DNA of 64,000 nucleotides from Solilutibacter silvestris (lineage in GTDB: Bacteria > Pseudomonadota > Gammaproteobacteria > Xanthomonadales > Xanthomonadaceae): NCBI RefSeq assembly GCF_002895945.1, contig NZ_NPZB01000002.1:372001-436000 (forward strand), in the 5' to 3' direction. Under the pieces are notes generated by a model that did not search any database, was not told the DNA's origin, and saw only the letters and a list, made by a program, of their open reading frames with translations. The position numbers and the translations under genes were made by a program. Shown piece by piece: positions 38,999 to 50,899 of this stretch. Position 1 is the first letter of the stretch; each line of letters opens with the position of its first letter.

Positions 38999-39781
38999 TC
39001 AGCGTCCCTTGAACTCCGCAGCGCGTTTTTCCATGAAGGCCGTGGTGCCTTCGCGCATGTCGTCGGTGGAGAACACCAGGCCGAATTGCGCGGACTCGTA
39101 TTCCAGCCCTTCTTCCAGCGCGCAATCCTCGCCGATGTTCACGCAGTCGAGCAGGCCGCGCAGCGCCAGCGGTGCCGCCTTCGCCAGTTGCTGCGCCAGC
39201 TTCATCGTCTCCGCTTCGAGATCGGCCGCCGGCACCACGCGATTGACGATGCCGAGCTGCAATGCACGCTCGGCTGTGATCGCCGCGCCGGTCAGGCACA
39301 GCTCCAGCGTCGCCGCGCGTCCCGCCAGCCGCAGCAGGCGCTGGCTGCCGCCGAAACCCGGGATCAGCCCGAGATTGATTTCCGGCTGGCCAACCTTGGC
39401 GCTATCGGCGGCGATGCGCAGATGGCAACCCATCGCCAGCTCCAGCCCGCCACCGAGGGCAAAGCCATTCACCATCGCGATCACCGGCTTGGGCGCGCGC
39501 TCGATCCGCCGCATCATCCGCGTCCCGCGCAGGGAGAAATCGCGGCCTTCGGTCGGGGTCAGCCCATTCATTTCGGAGATGTCGGCCCCGGCCACGAAGG
39601 CCTTGTTGCCCGATCCGGTCAGGACGATCACCCGCACCGCGGGGTCGGCGATGGCCTCGGCGAAGGCCAGGTCCAGCGCCGCGATGGTCGCGGAATTCAA
39701 GGCGTTGAGCTTGTCCGGGCGGTCGATCCGGATCAGGCGCACGGCGTCCTGGTCGGCGATCAGGAGGGGAGAATCGGGCAT
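38999..39781 (-). CDS. enoyl-CoA hydratase
   Basis: A 260-aa crotonase. The oxyanion-hole segment AFVAGADISEM (about 61-71) and both catalytic Glu are present: E114 in GGGLELAM and E134 in PEINLGLIPG. It should therefore hydrate trans-2-enoyl-CoA in beta-oxidation. IRIDRPDKLNALN is the classic N-terminal motif. The start was chosen where the family begins; an in-frame upstream ATG would add 18 unrelated residues. It heads a minus-strand unit with the CxxC protein and nth. Confidence 0.94.
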   Translation of the reverse strand: MPDSPLLIADQDAVRLIRIDRPDKLNALNSATIAALDLAFAEAIADPAVRVIVLTGSGNKAFVAGADISEMNGLTPTEGRDFSLRGTRMMRRIERAPKPVIAMVNGFALGGGLELAMGCHLRIAADSAKVGQPEINLGLIPGFGGSQRLLRLAGRAATLELCLTGAAITAERALQLGIVNRVVPAADLEAETMKLAQQLAKAAPLALRGLLDCVNIGEDCALEEGLEYESAQFGLVFSTDDMREGTTAFMEKRAAEFKGR

Positions 39782-39926
39782 GGGGCGGGGTCCGGATGAC
39801 TGAATGGGAACTTTCCGGCCGATTGCGCTGTCCATCCATAGTCGCGGTCGAGGCCGTAGGCGATTATGCTACCCGCGCTTCCTGACGTCCGTCGGGACGC
39901 CAGACCATCCAAGGAGTGTTGTTTCG

Positions 39927-40631
39927 ATGAAGATGCGTACCCTGGCCGCCGTACTTGCGGCCTTGACGATGACGGCCGGGGCAGCCAGCGCCCAGGACAT
40001 GACGACCGACAAGGGCAAGCTCAGCTATGTCTTCGGATACCAGCTTGGCGGCCAATTGGCACAGGTCCAGGACAGCGGCGAGCAGATCGACATCAACTCG
40101 GCGGTCAAGGGCATCCAGGATGCCTACGCCAAGAAGGATCCCGCGCTCGCCGAAGCGCAGGCCAAGCCGGTGATGGAAGCCTTCCAGCGCCGCCAGGAAG
40201 CGCGTGCGCAGCAGGCCAAGGCCGAATACGACAAGGCCGCCGCCGCCAACCTGACCAAGAGCAACCAGTTCCTGGCCGCCAACAAGGCCAAGCCGGGCGT
40301 CAAGGCCCTGCCGTCTGGCGTGCAGTACCGCGTGGTCACCGCCGGCACCGGCGCGCGTCCGGCGCTGGGCAGCACCATCTCCGTCGCGTTCGCCGGCCCG
40401 TTCTTCATGGGTCAGCGTCCGCCGGAAGGCGCCAAGCTGGAACAGGCGCCGGCGATGAAGCTGAGCGAAGTGCAGGTCGAAGGCCTGCGTGAAGCCATCA
40501 CCCAGATGCCGGCCGGTTCGCAGTGGGAAATCACCTTGCCGCCGAGCAAGGCGTTCGGCGCCGATCCGCGCACCGGCATGCCGCCGAATGCCGCCGTGCA
40601 GTTCGACGTCAAGCTCAACAGCGTCAAGTAA
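39927..40631 (+). CDS. FKBP-type peptidyl-prolyl isomerase homologue, periplasmic, divergent catalytic domain
   Basis: A 234-aa protein with a Sec signal peptide (MKMRTLAAVLAALTMTAGAASA). An N-terminal FKBP dimerisation helix domain follows (about 28-125, KLSYVFGYQLGGQLAQ...), then the C-terminal FKBP domain (ALPSGVQYRVVTAGTGARP to FDVKLNSVK). The Mip/FkpA layout is clear. However, the usual Y-x-G-x-L-x-D-G-x-x-F-D-S is replaced by FAGPFFMGQRPPEG, removing the conserved active-site Tyr and Asp. Isomerase activity may be low and the protein may act mainly as a chaperone. AAGGAG at 39911 sets the start. Confidence 0.87.
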   Translation: MKMRTLAAVLAALTMTAGAASAQDMTTDKGKLSYVFGYQLGGQLAQVQDSGEQIDINSAVKGIQDAYAKKDPALAEAQAKPVMEAFQRRQEARAQQAKAEYDKAAAANLTKSNQFLAANKAKPGVKALPSGVQYRVVTAGTGARPALGSTISVAFAGPFFMGQRPPEGAKLEQAPAMKLSEVQVEGLREAITQMPAGSQWEITLPPSKAFGADPRTGMPPNAAVQFDVKLNSVK

Positions 40632-40651
40632 TCGACGCGGTCGAGTGTGGA

Positions 40652-40680
40652 AACGCCGGCCCAGTGCCGGCGTTTTCGTT
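40652..40680 (+). terminator. terminator of the FKBP gene
   Basis: A 9-bp stem AACGCCGGC / GCCGGCGTT with a five-base loop, followed by TTCGTTT. Confidence 0.87.
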
Positions 40681-40708
40681 TGTGGGCACGGGATGGGAGA
40701 ATGGCGCG

Positions 40709-40897
40709 ATGAACGCCGCGCTGCCATTGCCGATCCTCTCGCCTTGCGTCGGCGTGTGCGAGATGGGCGATGACGGCCTGTGCGAAGGCTGCCTGCGCAC
40801 GCTCGATGAAATCGGTGGCTGGATGGTGATGTCGCCGCAGTTGCGCCTGCACGTCATCGACGAACTGATCCCGGCACGCGCGGCGGCGCGGACATGA
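40709..40897 (+). CDS. DUF1289 small protein
   Basis: A 62-aa protein with the DUF1289 cysteine pattern: SPCVGVCEM, then LCEGCLRTLDEIGGW. The four Cys (about 13, 17, 25, 28) suggest a metal or Fe-S site. Function unknown. Its stop overlaps the Nudix gene start as ATGA, so they are translated together. Confidence 0.88.
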   Translation: MNAALPLPILSPCVGVCEMGDDGLCEGCLRTLDEIGGWMVMSPQLRLHVIDELIPARAAART

Positions 40898-41523
40898 CGC
40901 GCGATAGAGACGACGATCCGTTGTTGCGGCGATTGCGCCGCGTCCTCCATCCACTCGATGCGTTGCCGACGGGCGAGGGCGCCAACGCGCCACTGATGCG
41001 CGCATGGTTCGGCATCGAGACCTTCCGTGAAGCGGCGGTGTTGATCGGGCTGGTGCCGCGCGATGATGGCTGGAAGGTGTTGCTGACCCTGCGCACCGAT
41101 CGCCTGCGCCACCACGGCGGCCAGGTCGCGTTTCCCGGCGGTGCCCGCGATCCCGGCGATGCCACGGCGATCGTGACTGCGCTACGCGAGACCCGCGAGG
41201 AACTCGACATTCCCGCCGCGCTGATTCATCCGCTGGGCGCGCTCGATCCCATGGCCACGGTCAGCGGATTCCGGGTGACACCGATCATCGCGTGGATCGA
41301 TCCCGGTCACATCGCCAAACCCGATCCGCGCGAAGTTGCCGATGCTTTCGAAGTGTCGTTCGACGCCTTGCGCGATCCCGCCAATCTCGGTCAGGTCGAG
41401 ATGAAAATGGGTGATGACGTTCGCCACATCCTTGAATACCGATTGCCGCCGTCGCTGTCGCCACACCGCATCTGGGGTGCGAGCGCGATGATGCTGGACG
41501 AACTGCGGCAACGACTGGAGTAA
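40894..41523 (+). CDS. CoA pyrophosphatase-type Nudix hydrolase
   Basis: A 209-aa protein. The NuCoA signature (LLTLRTDRLRHHGGQVAFPGG, about 68-87) precedes the Nudix box GARDPGDATAIVTALRETRE (about 88-107), where the conserved REx2EE helix is intact. A small-residue-rich start and an R-L-P-P tail also match NudL/YeaB. The family hydrolyses CoA and acyl-CoA to 3'-phosphoadenosine phosphate and phosphopantetheine products. It lies between DUF1289 and sulfurtransferase genes in one operon. Confidence 0.92.
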   Translation: MTRDRDDDPLLRRLRRVLHPLDALPTGEGANAPLMRAWFGIETFREAAVLIGLVPRDDGWKVLLTLRTDRLRHHGGQVAFPGGARDPGDATAIVTALRETREELDIPAALIHPLGALDPMATVSGFRVTPIIAWIDPGHIAKPDPREVADAFEVSFDALRDPANLGQVEMKMGDDVRHILEYRLPPSLSPHRIWGASAMMLDELRQRLE

Positions 41524-41527
41524 ACCG

Positions 41528-42373
41528 ATGTTCACCACCTTGATCGATTGCGAAACCCTGTTGCAGCGTCTCGACGATCCCGCGTGGGTCGTGCTCGATG
41601 CGCGCGTGCTGCTCAGCGACCGCAGCGCCGGCGAGACGATGTATCGCGCTGGCCATATTCCCGGCGCGCTTTACGCCGATCTCGAACGCGACCTCTCCGA
41701 CATGCGCGTGCAGGGCGAAGGTCGCCATCCATGGCCGCACGACGACGACTTCACGCGCACGCTGGGGGCATGGGGGATCACGCCAGACACGCAAGTGATC
41801 GTTTACGACGCCGACCAGGGCATGTTCGCGGCGCGGGCGTGGTGGCTGTTGCGCACGCTGGGGCATTCCGCGGTCGCGGTGCTCGATGGCGGATTCGCGC
41901 GCTGGAATGCGCTGGGTTATCCGGTGACGACGGACTTGCCGGAAATTCGCGCCGTTGCATCGTATCCGGCCACGTTCGATCATTCGCTGTTGTTCTCGCA
42001 CGACGATGTCGCCGCGCATCTGGAACACGGTGGCCTGCTGGTGGATGCGCGCGCAGCAGAGCGTTTTCGTGGTGATGTCGAGCCGCTCGACCGCAAGGCC
42101 GGTCACGTGCCCGGCGCGGTGAATCGTCCGTTCGCGCGCAATCTCGGCGAAGATGGGCGCTTCAAGTCGTCGCAACAGTTGTTCGCGGAATTCGCCGAAC
42201 TGCTGTCCGGGCGCACGCCGTCCGACATGGTGTCGATGTGCGGTTCCGGCGTCACCGCCTGCCACAACCTGCTGGCGATGGCGCATGCCGGACTGGTTGG
42301 CGCCAAGCTCTATACCGGATCATGGAGTGGCTGGATCAGCGATGACGCGCGGCCGATAGCGACCGGCGGCTGA
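41528..42373 (+). CDS. sseA: 3-mercaptopyruvate sulfurtransferase
   Basis: A 281-aa protein with two rhodanese domains. The N-terminal one is inactive, with the motif MYRAGHIPGALYADLERDLS. The C-terminal one has the active loop CGSGVT (Cys238), the mercaptopyruvate type rather than the CRKGVT of thiosulfate sulfurtransferase. The enzyme moves sulfur from 3-mercaptopyruvate to an acceptor such as cyanide or thioredoxin. It follows the Nudix gene by 4 bp. Confidence 0.93.
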   Translation: MFTTLIDCETLLQRLDDPAWVVLDARVLLSDRSAGETMYRAGHIPGALYADLERDLSDMRVQGEGRHPWPHDDDFTRTLGAWGITPDTQVIVYDADQGMFAARAWWLLRTLGHSAVAVLDGGFARWNALGYPVTTDLPEIRAVASYPATFDHSLLFSHDDVAAHLEHGGLLVDARAAERFRGDVEPLDRKAGHVPGAVNRPFARNLGEDGRFKSSQQLFAEFAELLSGRTPSDMVSMCGSGVTACHNLLAMAHAGLVGAKLYTGSWSGWISDDARPIATGG

Positions 42374-42382
42374 TTCGCGGGC

Positions 42383-43135
42383 TTACTTCCCGAGTTTCGC
42401 CAGCAGCGCCTTGAGCGCGGCCTGCGTGTCCGGATGTTCCCAGGCATCGAGCATCGCATCGAGCCCGATGTGTTGCGGCGTCAATGCTTCGATCAAGTCG
42501 GCGCGGGCGATCGCACGGGTGCGCAACATCGGTGTGCGCGGCAATCCCTGCAGGCCGGCGAGCCAGTTGTTCGCGGCGGCGACGACATCGCCATGCGCGG
42601 CGAGTTCATCCACCAACCCGATCGCGAGTGCCGTTTCCGCATCGACCATCGCACCGCGCAGCAGCAGTTGTTCGGCGCGATGCACGCCGACCACGCGCCG
42701 CAACATGCGCTGGATGCCTTCCGGTACGGCGAGTCCGACTTGGGTTTCGTTGAGGCCGATCTGGAACGGTCCTTGCGCCATCACGCGATGATCGCAGCAC
42801 AACGCCAGCACGCAGCCGCCCGCCGGTGCATGACCGGTGATCGCTGCAGCCACGGGAATCGGGCATTCCGCCAATGCGCGCGAGGCGGCGAAGAACGATT
42901 CCCATGCCGCATGCAACGCGGTGCGATCCTTGCCGAGCGACATCAGGTGCGGGACGTCGAGACCGGCCGAAAACACTTTCGCGCCACCGGCCAGGACGAT
43001 GCCGTCGCAGCCATCGGCCACCGCCTGCGTGATCGCCTTGCAAAGCGTGTCGCAGAGCGCGGGATTCAGTGCATTCACCGGGGCGCGCATCAAGGTGATG
43101 GTGCGGGTTCCGGCGTGATCGTGGAGGTCGAGCAT
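42383..43135 (-). CDS. crotonase-fold delta3,delta2-enoyl-CoA isomerase (ECI1-like)
   Basis: A 250-aa crotonase that differs from a hydratase. The first catalytic Glu position reads APAGGCVLALCCDHR (Val instead of Glu), while the second Glu is kept in IGLNETQVGL (E130). That one-Glu arrangement and the APAGGC / LNETQ motifs are the hallmark of mitochondrial-type ECI1 (dodecenoyl-CoA isomerase), which moves a cis/trans-3 double bond to trans-2 for unsaturated fatty-acid oxidation. The start at MLDLHD fits the family; ATG 43144 would add three residues. It converges on sseA and is divergent from the copper chaperone. Confidence 0.88.
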   Translation of the reverse strand: MLDLHDHAGTRTITLMRAPVNALNPALCDTLCKAITQAVADGCDGIVLAGGAKVFSAGLDVPHLMSLGKDRTALHAAWESFFAASRALAECPIPVAAAITGHAPAGGCVLALCCDHRVMAQGPFQIGLNETQVGLAVPEGIQRMLRRVVGVHRAEQLLLRGAMVDAETALAIGLVDELAAHGDVVAAANNWLAGLQGLPRTPMLRTRAIARADLIEALTPQHIGLDAMLDAWEHPDTQAALKALLAKLGK

Positions 43136-43174
43136 GGAGTGCATCCGCTGGGGCAAGCTCAGTATCATAGGCGG

Positions 43175-43624
43175 ATGAAGATCAAGCGCACGCTACTCGT
43201 CCTTGCACTCGTCTGTCTGTCGTTGCCGGCGTTCGCGCGCGGCAATCACGAAGCATGTGCCCCCGTGGTGCGCGATGGCTGGATCCGCCTGGTGCCGGGC
43301 GGGATGCCGATGCACGCCGGGTTCGGACGCATCGAGAATCCCTGCGGCGCGGTGATCACCATCATCGGCGCGGGGAGTGCCGATTACGGCGACGTCAGCC
43401 TGCACGAGACGCGCGTGGTCGATGGCATTAGCAAGATGCGTGCGGTGCCGTCGATGCCGGTTCCGGCGCGCGGCGATATGGAGATGAAGCCGGGCGGCAT
43501 CCATTTGATGTTGATGGAGCCGAAGCGTCCGCTGCGCCCGGGCGATCATGTCACGCTGCGTTTTGTCACCGGGAAAAGCGCGGGATTCAGCGGCGATTTT
43601 GTCGTGCGCGCGATGGGCGAGTAG
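43175..43624 (+). CDS. PCu(A)C-type copper chaperone
   Basis: A 149-aa periplasmic protein with a signal peptide (MKIKRTLLVLALVCLSLPAFA). It has the DUF461/PCuAC pattern: DGWIRLVPGGMPMHAGFGRIEN, SLHETRVVDGISKMRAV and MKPGGIHLMLMEPKRPLRPGD. Met and His at these positions form the Cu(I) site in the family. PCuAC delivers copper to cytochrome oxidase CuA. A Cys pair (CAPV and NPC) is unusual and could form a disulfide. Repeat copy 2 begins 26 bp after the stop. Confidence 0.85.
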   Translation: MKIKRTLLVLALVCLSLPAFARGNHEACAPVVRDGWIRLVPGGMPMHAGFGRIENPCGAVITIIGAGSADYGDVSLHETRVVDGISKMRAVPSMPVPARGDMEMKPGGIHLMLMEPKRPLRPGDHVTLRFVTGKSAGFSGDFVVRAMGE

Positions 43625-43650
43625 CTGGTGTCGTCCCGAGCATGGCGAGG

Positions 43651-43795
43651 GATCAGCTTTATCGCGCCCGGCGTGCGCCCGCTTGGGTGTCCCTATCGCC
43701 GACACGCCGTGAATACGTCCATGTAGGCTCAGCCGCCGCATCCATGCGGCGGAATGGTCGGCCATAGGGACCCACCGCGCAGGCGCTGCCGGGCG
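43651..43795 (+). repeat. 145-bp dispersed repeat, copy 2
   Basis: The second copy of the repeat at 11712-11856, same orientation, again just downstream of a plus-strand gene. The inner hairpin is a perfect 9-bp stem (CCGCCGCAT-CC-ATGCGGCGG). The outer arms GTCCCTATCGCCGAC and GTCGGCCATAGGGAC pair with one mismatch. Confidence 0.88.
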
Positions 43796-43863
43796 TTGTA
43801 GTGTTTCGTCGCTGCGATGAAGTCACAGCGTGCGCGCTGTTGCTCTCGCTACTCGCCACAACC

Positions 43864-43916
43864 CACGCCAGCCAGCGAGTGCGAGGAACTCCGGCAACAC
43901 CAGCCAGCGCGTGCGA
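43864..43916. repeat. tandem right-end module of the intergenic element (locus 2)
   Basis: CACGCCAGCCAGCGAGTGCG at 43864 and ACACCAGCCAGCGCGTGCGA at 43897 are two copies, 33 bp apart, of the right-end inverted repeat of locus 1 (12084-12103). The adjoining GAGGAACTCCGGC also matches locus 1 (GAGGAGTTCCGGC). Only an 8-bp complement (GCTGGTGT, 43624-43631) is seen at the left side. About 68 bp of unshared sequence separates this from the 145-bp core. Confidence 0.65.
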
Positions 43917-44318
43917 TCACCCCACCAACCGCTCCGCAGCCCGCCGCACACCTTCCGGCAGCGCACGCGGCTTGCCGCTCTTCACGTTGATCCACACCGC
44001 CACCACATTGCCATCGCAATGCACGCGGCCGTCTTCGCCCTTGATGCGATGTCCGATCACGACGCTGGTTTCGCCGATGCGTTCGCTGAACAGCTCGATC
44101 TGCAGCGTCGCCGGATAGTTCACCGGCGCGCGGTAGTTGAGCGTCGATGACGCCACCACTGGCGCGAATTCCTCCGTCACCCATGGCTCGCCGAGCTGGG
44201 CGAACCAGCGGATGCGCGCTTCTTCCAGCAGGCTGAGATATGTCGCGTTGTTGAGGTGATTGAAAGCGTCGAGATCGCGCCAGCGCAGTTCGATCGGAAT
44301 GACGAAAGCGTTGCTCAT
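43917..44318 (-). CDS. hotdog-fold acyl-CoA thioesterase (YbgC/FadM-like)
   Basis: A 133-aa single-hotdog thioesterase. RWRDLDAFNHLNNATYLSLLEEAR holds the catalytic Asp17 and the H-x-N-N motif of the 4-hydroxybenzoyl-CoA thioesterase family. It hydrolyses acyl-CoA thioesters; chain specificity cannot be read. It follows uvrA on the same strand with only 2 bp between, so it is probably co-transcribed. Its 3' end abuts the repeat module. Confidence 0.9.
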   Translation of the reverse strand: MSNAFVIPIELRWRDLDAFNHLNNATYLSLLEEARIRWFAQLGEPWVTEEFAPVVASSTLNYRAPVNYPATLQIELFSERIGETSVVIGHRIKGEDGRVHCDGNVVAVWINVKSGKPRALPEGVRRAAERLVG

Positions 44319-44320
44319 GT

Positions 44321-47173
<2,853 letters not shown>

Positions 47174-47290
47174 CGGCAATCCTGAGGGAGGAGGAGAGGG
47201 CAATCGCCTAGCGTAGCCCCGCAATACAGGTGGGGGCAATCGTGCCCGGCGCAAGTCTCATTCGCCGCGACCGCCCAAAGTCGCCCCAAC

Positions 47291-47316
47291 GAAAACGGGG
47301 CGCCGAAGCGCCCCGT
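47291..47316 (-). terminator. terminator of the DUF937-OmpA gene
   Basis: A 9-bp stem ACGGGGCGC / GCGCCCCGT with a tetraloop (TTCG on the minus strand), followed by TTTCG. Confidence 0.85.
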
Positions 47317-47336
47317 CCATTCGAACCATCTCGCGA

Positions 47337-48806
47337 TTACTTCGCCACGGTGAACTCGATGCGACGGTTCTTGGCACGACCATCCGCCGTGCCGTTGTCG
47401 GCGACCGGCTTGTCCTGGCCGTAGCCCTTGCCGCTGAGGATGCCGTCGGTGACGCCCAGTTCCTTGAGCTTGGCGACCACGGCGTCGGCGCGTTCCTGCG
47501 ACAGCTTCATGTTCGCCGCCGCATTGCCGGTGTTGTCGGTGTAGCCGCCGACCTCGATCTTCGTTCCGGCCGGCGCGCGCTTGATGGTGTCCGCGGCCTT
47601 GGTGAGGATTTCGAGGCTGTCCTTGGTGATGGTGGCCTTGCCGGTGTCGAAGCGGATGCCCATCAGGCTGAGTGCCTTGACCAGATCATCGGCGCTGAAG
47701 CCGTCCTTGAGCTTCGACAGGGCGTCCGCGCCCTTGTCATACAGGCCGCTGATCTCGAAGCCGGCGAAGGCATCGCGGATCTTGTCGGACAGCGCGGCGC
47801 GATCGCCTTCCGGCACGCCGGAGAGATCGATCTTCACCTTGTCGCCATCGATCGCGAACTTGACGCCCTTGGCCTTGAGGTCGGGCAACACCGCGATGAC
47901 CTTGTCGAGCCAGCCGGCGGGCGCGGTCGTGGCATCGGCGCTGATGTCGCCCTTCACTGCGTCGGCACCAAAGGTCTGCTTCAGGGCGTCAGCGAGGCGC
48001 GTCTTGTCGGCATCGACCAACTGGCCGCCGACATTCACCGAGCCATCCTGGTTGTCGATCTTGAGGCTAGGTTGCGCGCTGGCAGCCGTGGCCGGTTTGG
48101 CTGTGTCGCTTGGAGTGGTGACGGCCGGTGCCGATGTCGCCGGCTCCGGAGCCTTGTTGCAGCGGCTCAGCAGGAACAGTCCGATTGCCACCAGCGCTGC
48201 CAGCAACACCCACGGCAGCCATTTGCTGCTGCCACTGGATCCGCTGCCGCCTGTCGCGGCCGCTGTGGCGCGATTGCCGAGGCCGCCGATCGCATCGACC
48301 GCCTTGCCACCGGCCGCTCCAACCGCGCCCACTGCAGCGGTGCCGGCGCCAATCACGCCCGCGCCCGCACCGATGACGCCGGTGCCGATACCGTGCATGA
48401 AATCGCCGATTCCGCCCAGATAGCCGTGCAGGCGTTCCGGAATGGCGCTGCCGACCGGAATCTGGCCATCCTCGGTCAGGGTGTGGAAGACCTCGGGCAG
48501 CATCGCGCTCAGTGCGGTGCTGGCGGTTCCGGCATCCACGCCCGCGTGCTGGGCGATATGGCCGACCGTGTCGCTGCCGAGCACCGATTCCAGCTGGGCC
48601 GGGCTGATCGCCTGGTTGGGGCCGTGGCCGATCCACGAGGCGATCAGGTCGCCCAGGCCGTGGCTGCGGAACAGGTCGACGAAGCCGGCCGGGCCACCGC
48701 GTTTTTCGTTGAAAATGACGGCCACCAGCATGCCGAGCAGCTGTTTGGCCTTCTCCAGGCTGATCCCGTAGCGGGTCGCCACGTCTTGCAGGATGCTATC
48801 GAACAT
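47337..48806 (-). CDS. DUF937 - transmembrane - OmpA-C fusion protein
   Basis: A 489-aa protein with no signal peptide. Residues 1-135 look like a DUF937/YidB-type helical domain (MFDSILQDVATRYGISLEKAKQ...). A Gly/Ala repeat stretch follows (about 140-190, VIGAGAGVIGAGTAAVGAVG), then one membrane helix (about 196-214, WLPWVLLAALVAIGLFLLS), a Pro/Thr linker and a mixed domain. The C-terminal OmpA peptidoglycan-binding domain is at about 380-489 (GIRFDTGKATI, VGGYTDNTGN, LSQERADAV, NRRIEF). The inferred topology is N-in with the OmpA domain in the periplasm on the cell wall. Function unknown. Confidence 0.87.
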   Translation of the reverse strand: MFDSILQDVATRYGISLEKAKQLLGMLVAVIFNEKRGGPAGFVDLFRSHGLGDLIASWIGHGPNQAISPAQLESVLGSDTVGHIAQHAGVDAGTASTALSAMLPEVFHTLTEDGQIPVGSAIPERLHGYLGGIGDFMHGIGTGVIGAGAGVIGAGTAAVGAVGAAGGKAVDAIGGLGNRATAAATGGSGSSGSSKWLPWVLLAALVAIGLFLLSRCNKAPEPATSAPAVTTPSDTAKPATAASAQPSLKIDNQDGSVNVGGQLVDADKTRLADALKQTFGADAVKGDISADATTAPAGWLDKVIAVLPDLKAKGVKFAIDGDKVKIDLSGVPEGDRAALSDKIRDAFAGFEISGLYDKGADALSKLKDGFSADDLVKALSLMGIRFDTGKATITKDSLEILTKAADTIKRAPAGTKIEVGGYTDNTGNAAANMKLSQERADAVVAKLKELGVTDGILSGKGYGQDKPVADNGTADGRAKNRRIEFTVAK

Positions 48807-48936
48807 GGGCGCACTTCCTGTTCAGATTGGGTGAGGGGGCATGGTCGGACCGCTTCCTGCGGACTGCGGCGTCCCGTCCAGCCGCCATGCGCCGCCGATC
48901 ATCCCCGCGCCCCGTGAAACCCCGGTGACGGGTCAG

Positions 48937-48966
48937 TTGCGCGGGGATCGCCCGATCTTCTATAAT
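48937..48966 (+). promoter_or_regulatory. sigma70 promoter of rplU-rpmA
   Basis: TTGCGC and a perfect TATAAT are 18 bp apart. The rplU ATG is 60 bp past the -10, preceded by AAGGAAG. Confidence 0.82.
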
Positions 48967-49025
48967 TCCGGGTTCAGTGCGCTTGCCGCGCGCTGGACCA
49001 CGATAACAACAAAGGAAGCTTGGTC

Positions 49026-49343
49026 ATGTACGCAGTTGTTGTAACGGGCGGTAAGCAATACCGCGTGATGCAGGGCGAAACCCTGCGAGTCGAAAAGCTG
49101 GAAGTCGAAGCCGGCAATGAAGTCACCTTTGACCAGGTGCTTCTGCTGGGTGATGGCGAAGGCGTGAAGCTGGGCGATGCGCTGAAGGGCGCCACCGTCT
49201 CCGCCAAGGTGATCGGCCACGGCCGCGCCGACAAGGTGAAGATCGTGAAGTTCCGTCGCCGCAAGCACCATCGCAAGCAGATGGGTCACCGCCAGCATTA
49301 CACCGAAATCGAAATCACCGGCATTGCCGGCGGCAAGAACTAA
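49026..49343 (+). CDS. rplU: 50S ribosomal protein L21
   Basis: A 105-aa protein, full length for L21. It runs from [20 protein letters not shown] through [25 protein letters not shown]. It sits on the 23S rRNA surface of the large subunit near L20. Strong SD AAGGAAG; the TTG two codons upstream is not the start. Co-transcribed with rpmA, 12 bp downstream. Confidence 0.98.
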   Translation: MYAVVVTGGKQYRVMQGETLRVEKLEVEAGNEVTFDQVLLLGDGEGVKLGDALKGATVSAKVIGHGRADKVKIVKFRRRKHHRKQMGHRQHYTEIEITGIAGGKN

Positions 49344-49355
49344 GGAGACGCAGTC

Positions 49356-49613
49356 ATGGCACATAAAAAGGGCGTAGGTTCCTCGCGCAACGGCCGCGAC
49401 TCCAACCCGAAATACCTCGGCGTGAAGATCTTCGGTGGCCAGGCCATCGAAGCCGGCAACATCATCGTTCGCCAGCGCGGCACCCAGTTCCATCCGGGTG
49501 CAGGTGTCGGCCTCGGTCGCGACCACACGCTGTTCGCGCTGGTCGATGGCAAGGTCGAGTTCGCGGTGAAGGGCGCGCAGAAGCGCCGCACCGTCAGCGT
49601 GGTGGCCGCATAA
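49356..49613 (+). CDS. rpmA: 50S ribosomal protein L27
   Basis: An 85-aa protein with the standard [16 protein letters not shown] start; its N-terminal tail reaches the peptidyl-transferase centre. There is no N-terminal cleavage extension as in Firmicutes. GGAGACG precedes the ATG. It is second in rplU-rpmA and is followed by a terminator before obgE. Confidence 0.98.
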   Translation: MAHKKGVGSSRNGRDSNPKYLGVKIFGGQAIEAGNIIVRQRGTQFHPGAGVGLGRDHTLFALVDGKVEFAVKGAQKRRTVSVVAA

Positions 49614-49642
49614 GCATCTCCCCGGAGATGCCGTTCCTCTGA

Positions 49643-49666
49643 AAGCCCCGCTCCGGCGGGGTTTTT
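49643..49666 (+). terminator. terminator of rplU-rpmA
   Basis: A CCCCGC / GCGGGG stem with a TCCG loop and a TTTTTA run. It separates the ribosomal genes from obgE. Confidence 0.88.
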
Positions 49667-49701
49667 AGTTTCTCCCTGTTGTCACCCCCGCTTCGCAGTG
49701 A

Positions 49702-50811
<1,110 letters not shown>

Positions 50812-50824
50812 GTCGCGCGGGCAC

Positions 50825-50850
50825 GAAAAAACCCCGCACATGGCGGGGTT
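50825..50850. terminator. bidirectional terminator between obgE and rpsT
   Basis: An 8-bp stem AACCCCGC / GCGGGGTT. On the minus strand it is followed by TTTTTTCG, a good terminator for rpsT; the plus-strand tail TTCCTT is weaker. Confidence 0.8.
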
Positions 50851-50899
50851 CCTTGCGGCTGCAACGGCATCACGATGCCGCTACGGCGCGATCACCGGA

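Noticed and set aside
43175..43624. Toxin-antitoxin, phage or CRISPR content near the repeat elements
   Set aside because: No direct-repeat/spacer array, integrase, or small paired genes were found; the flanking genes are ordinary metabolic and copper-handling genes.
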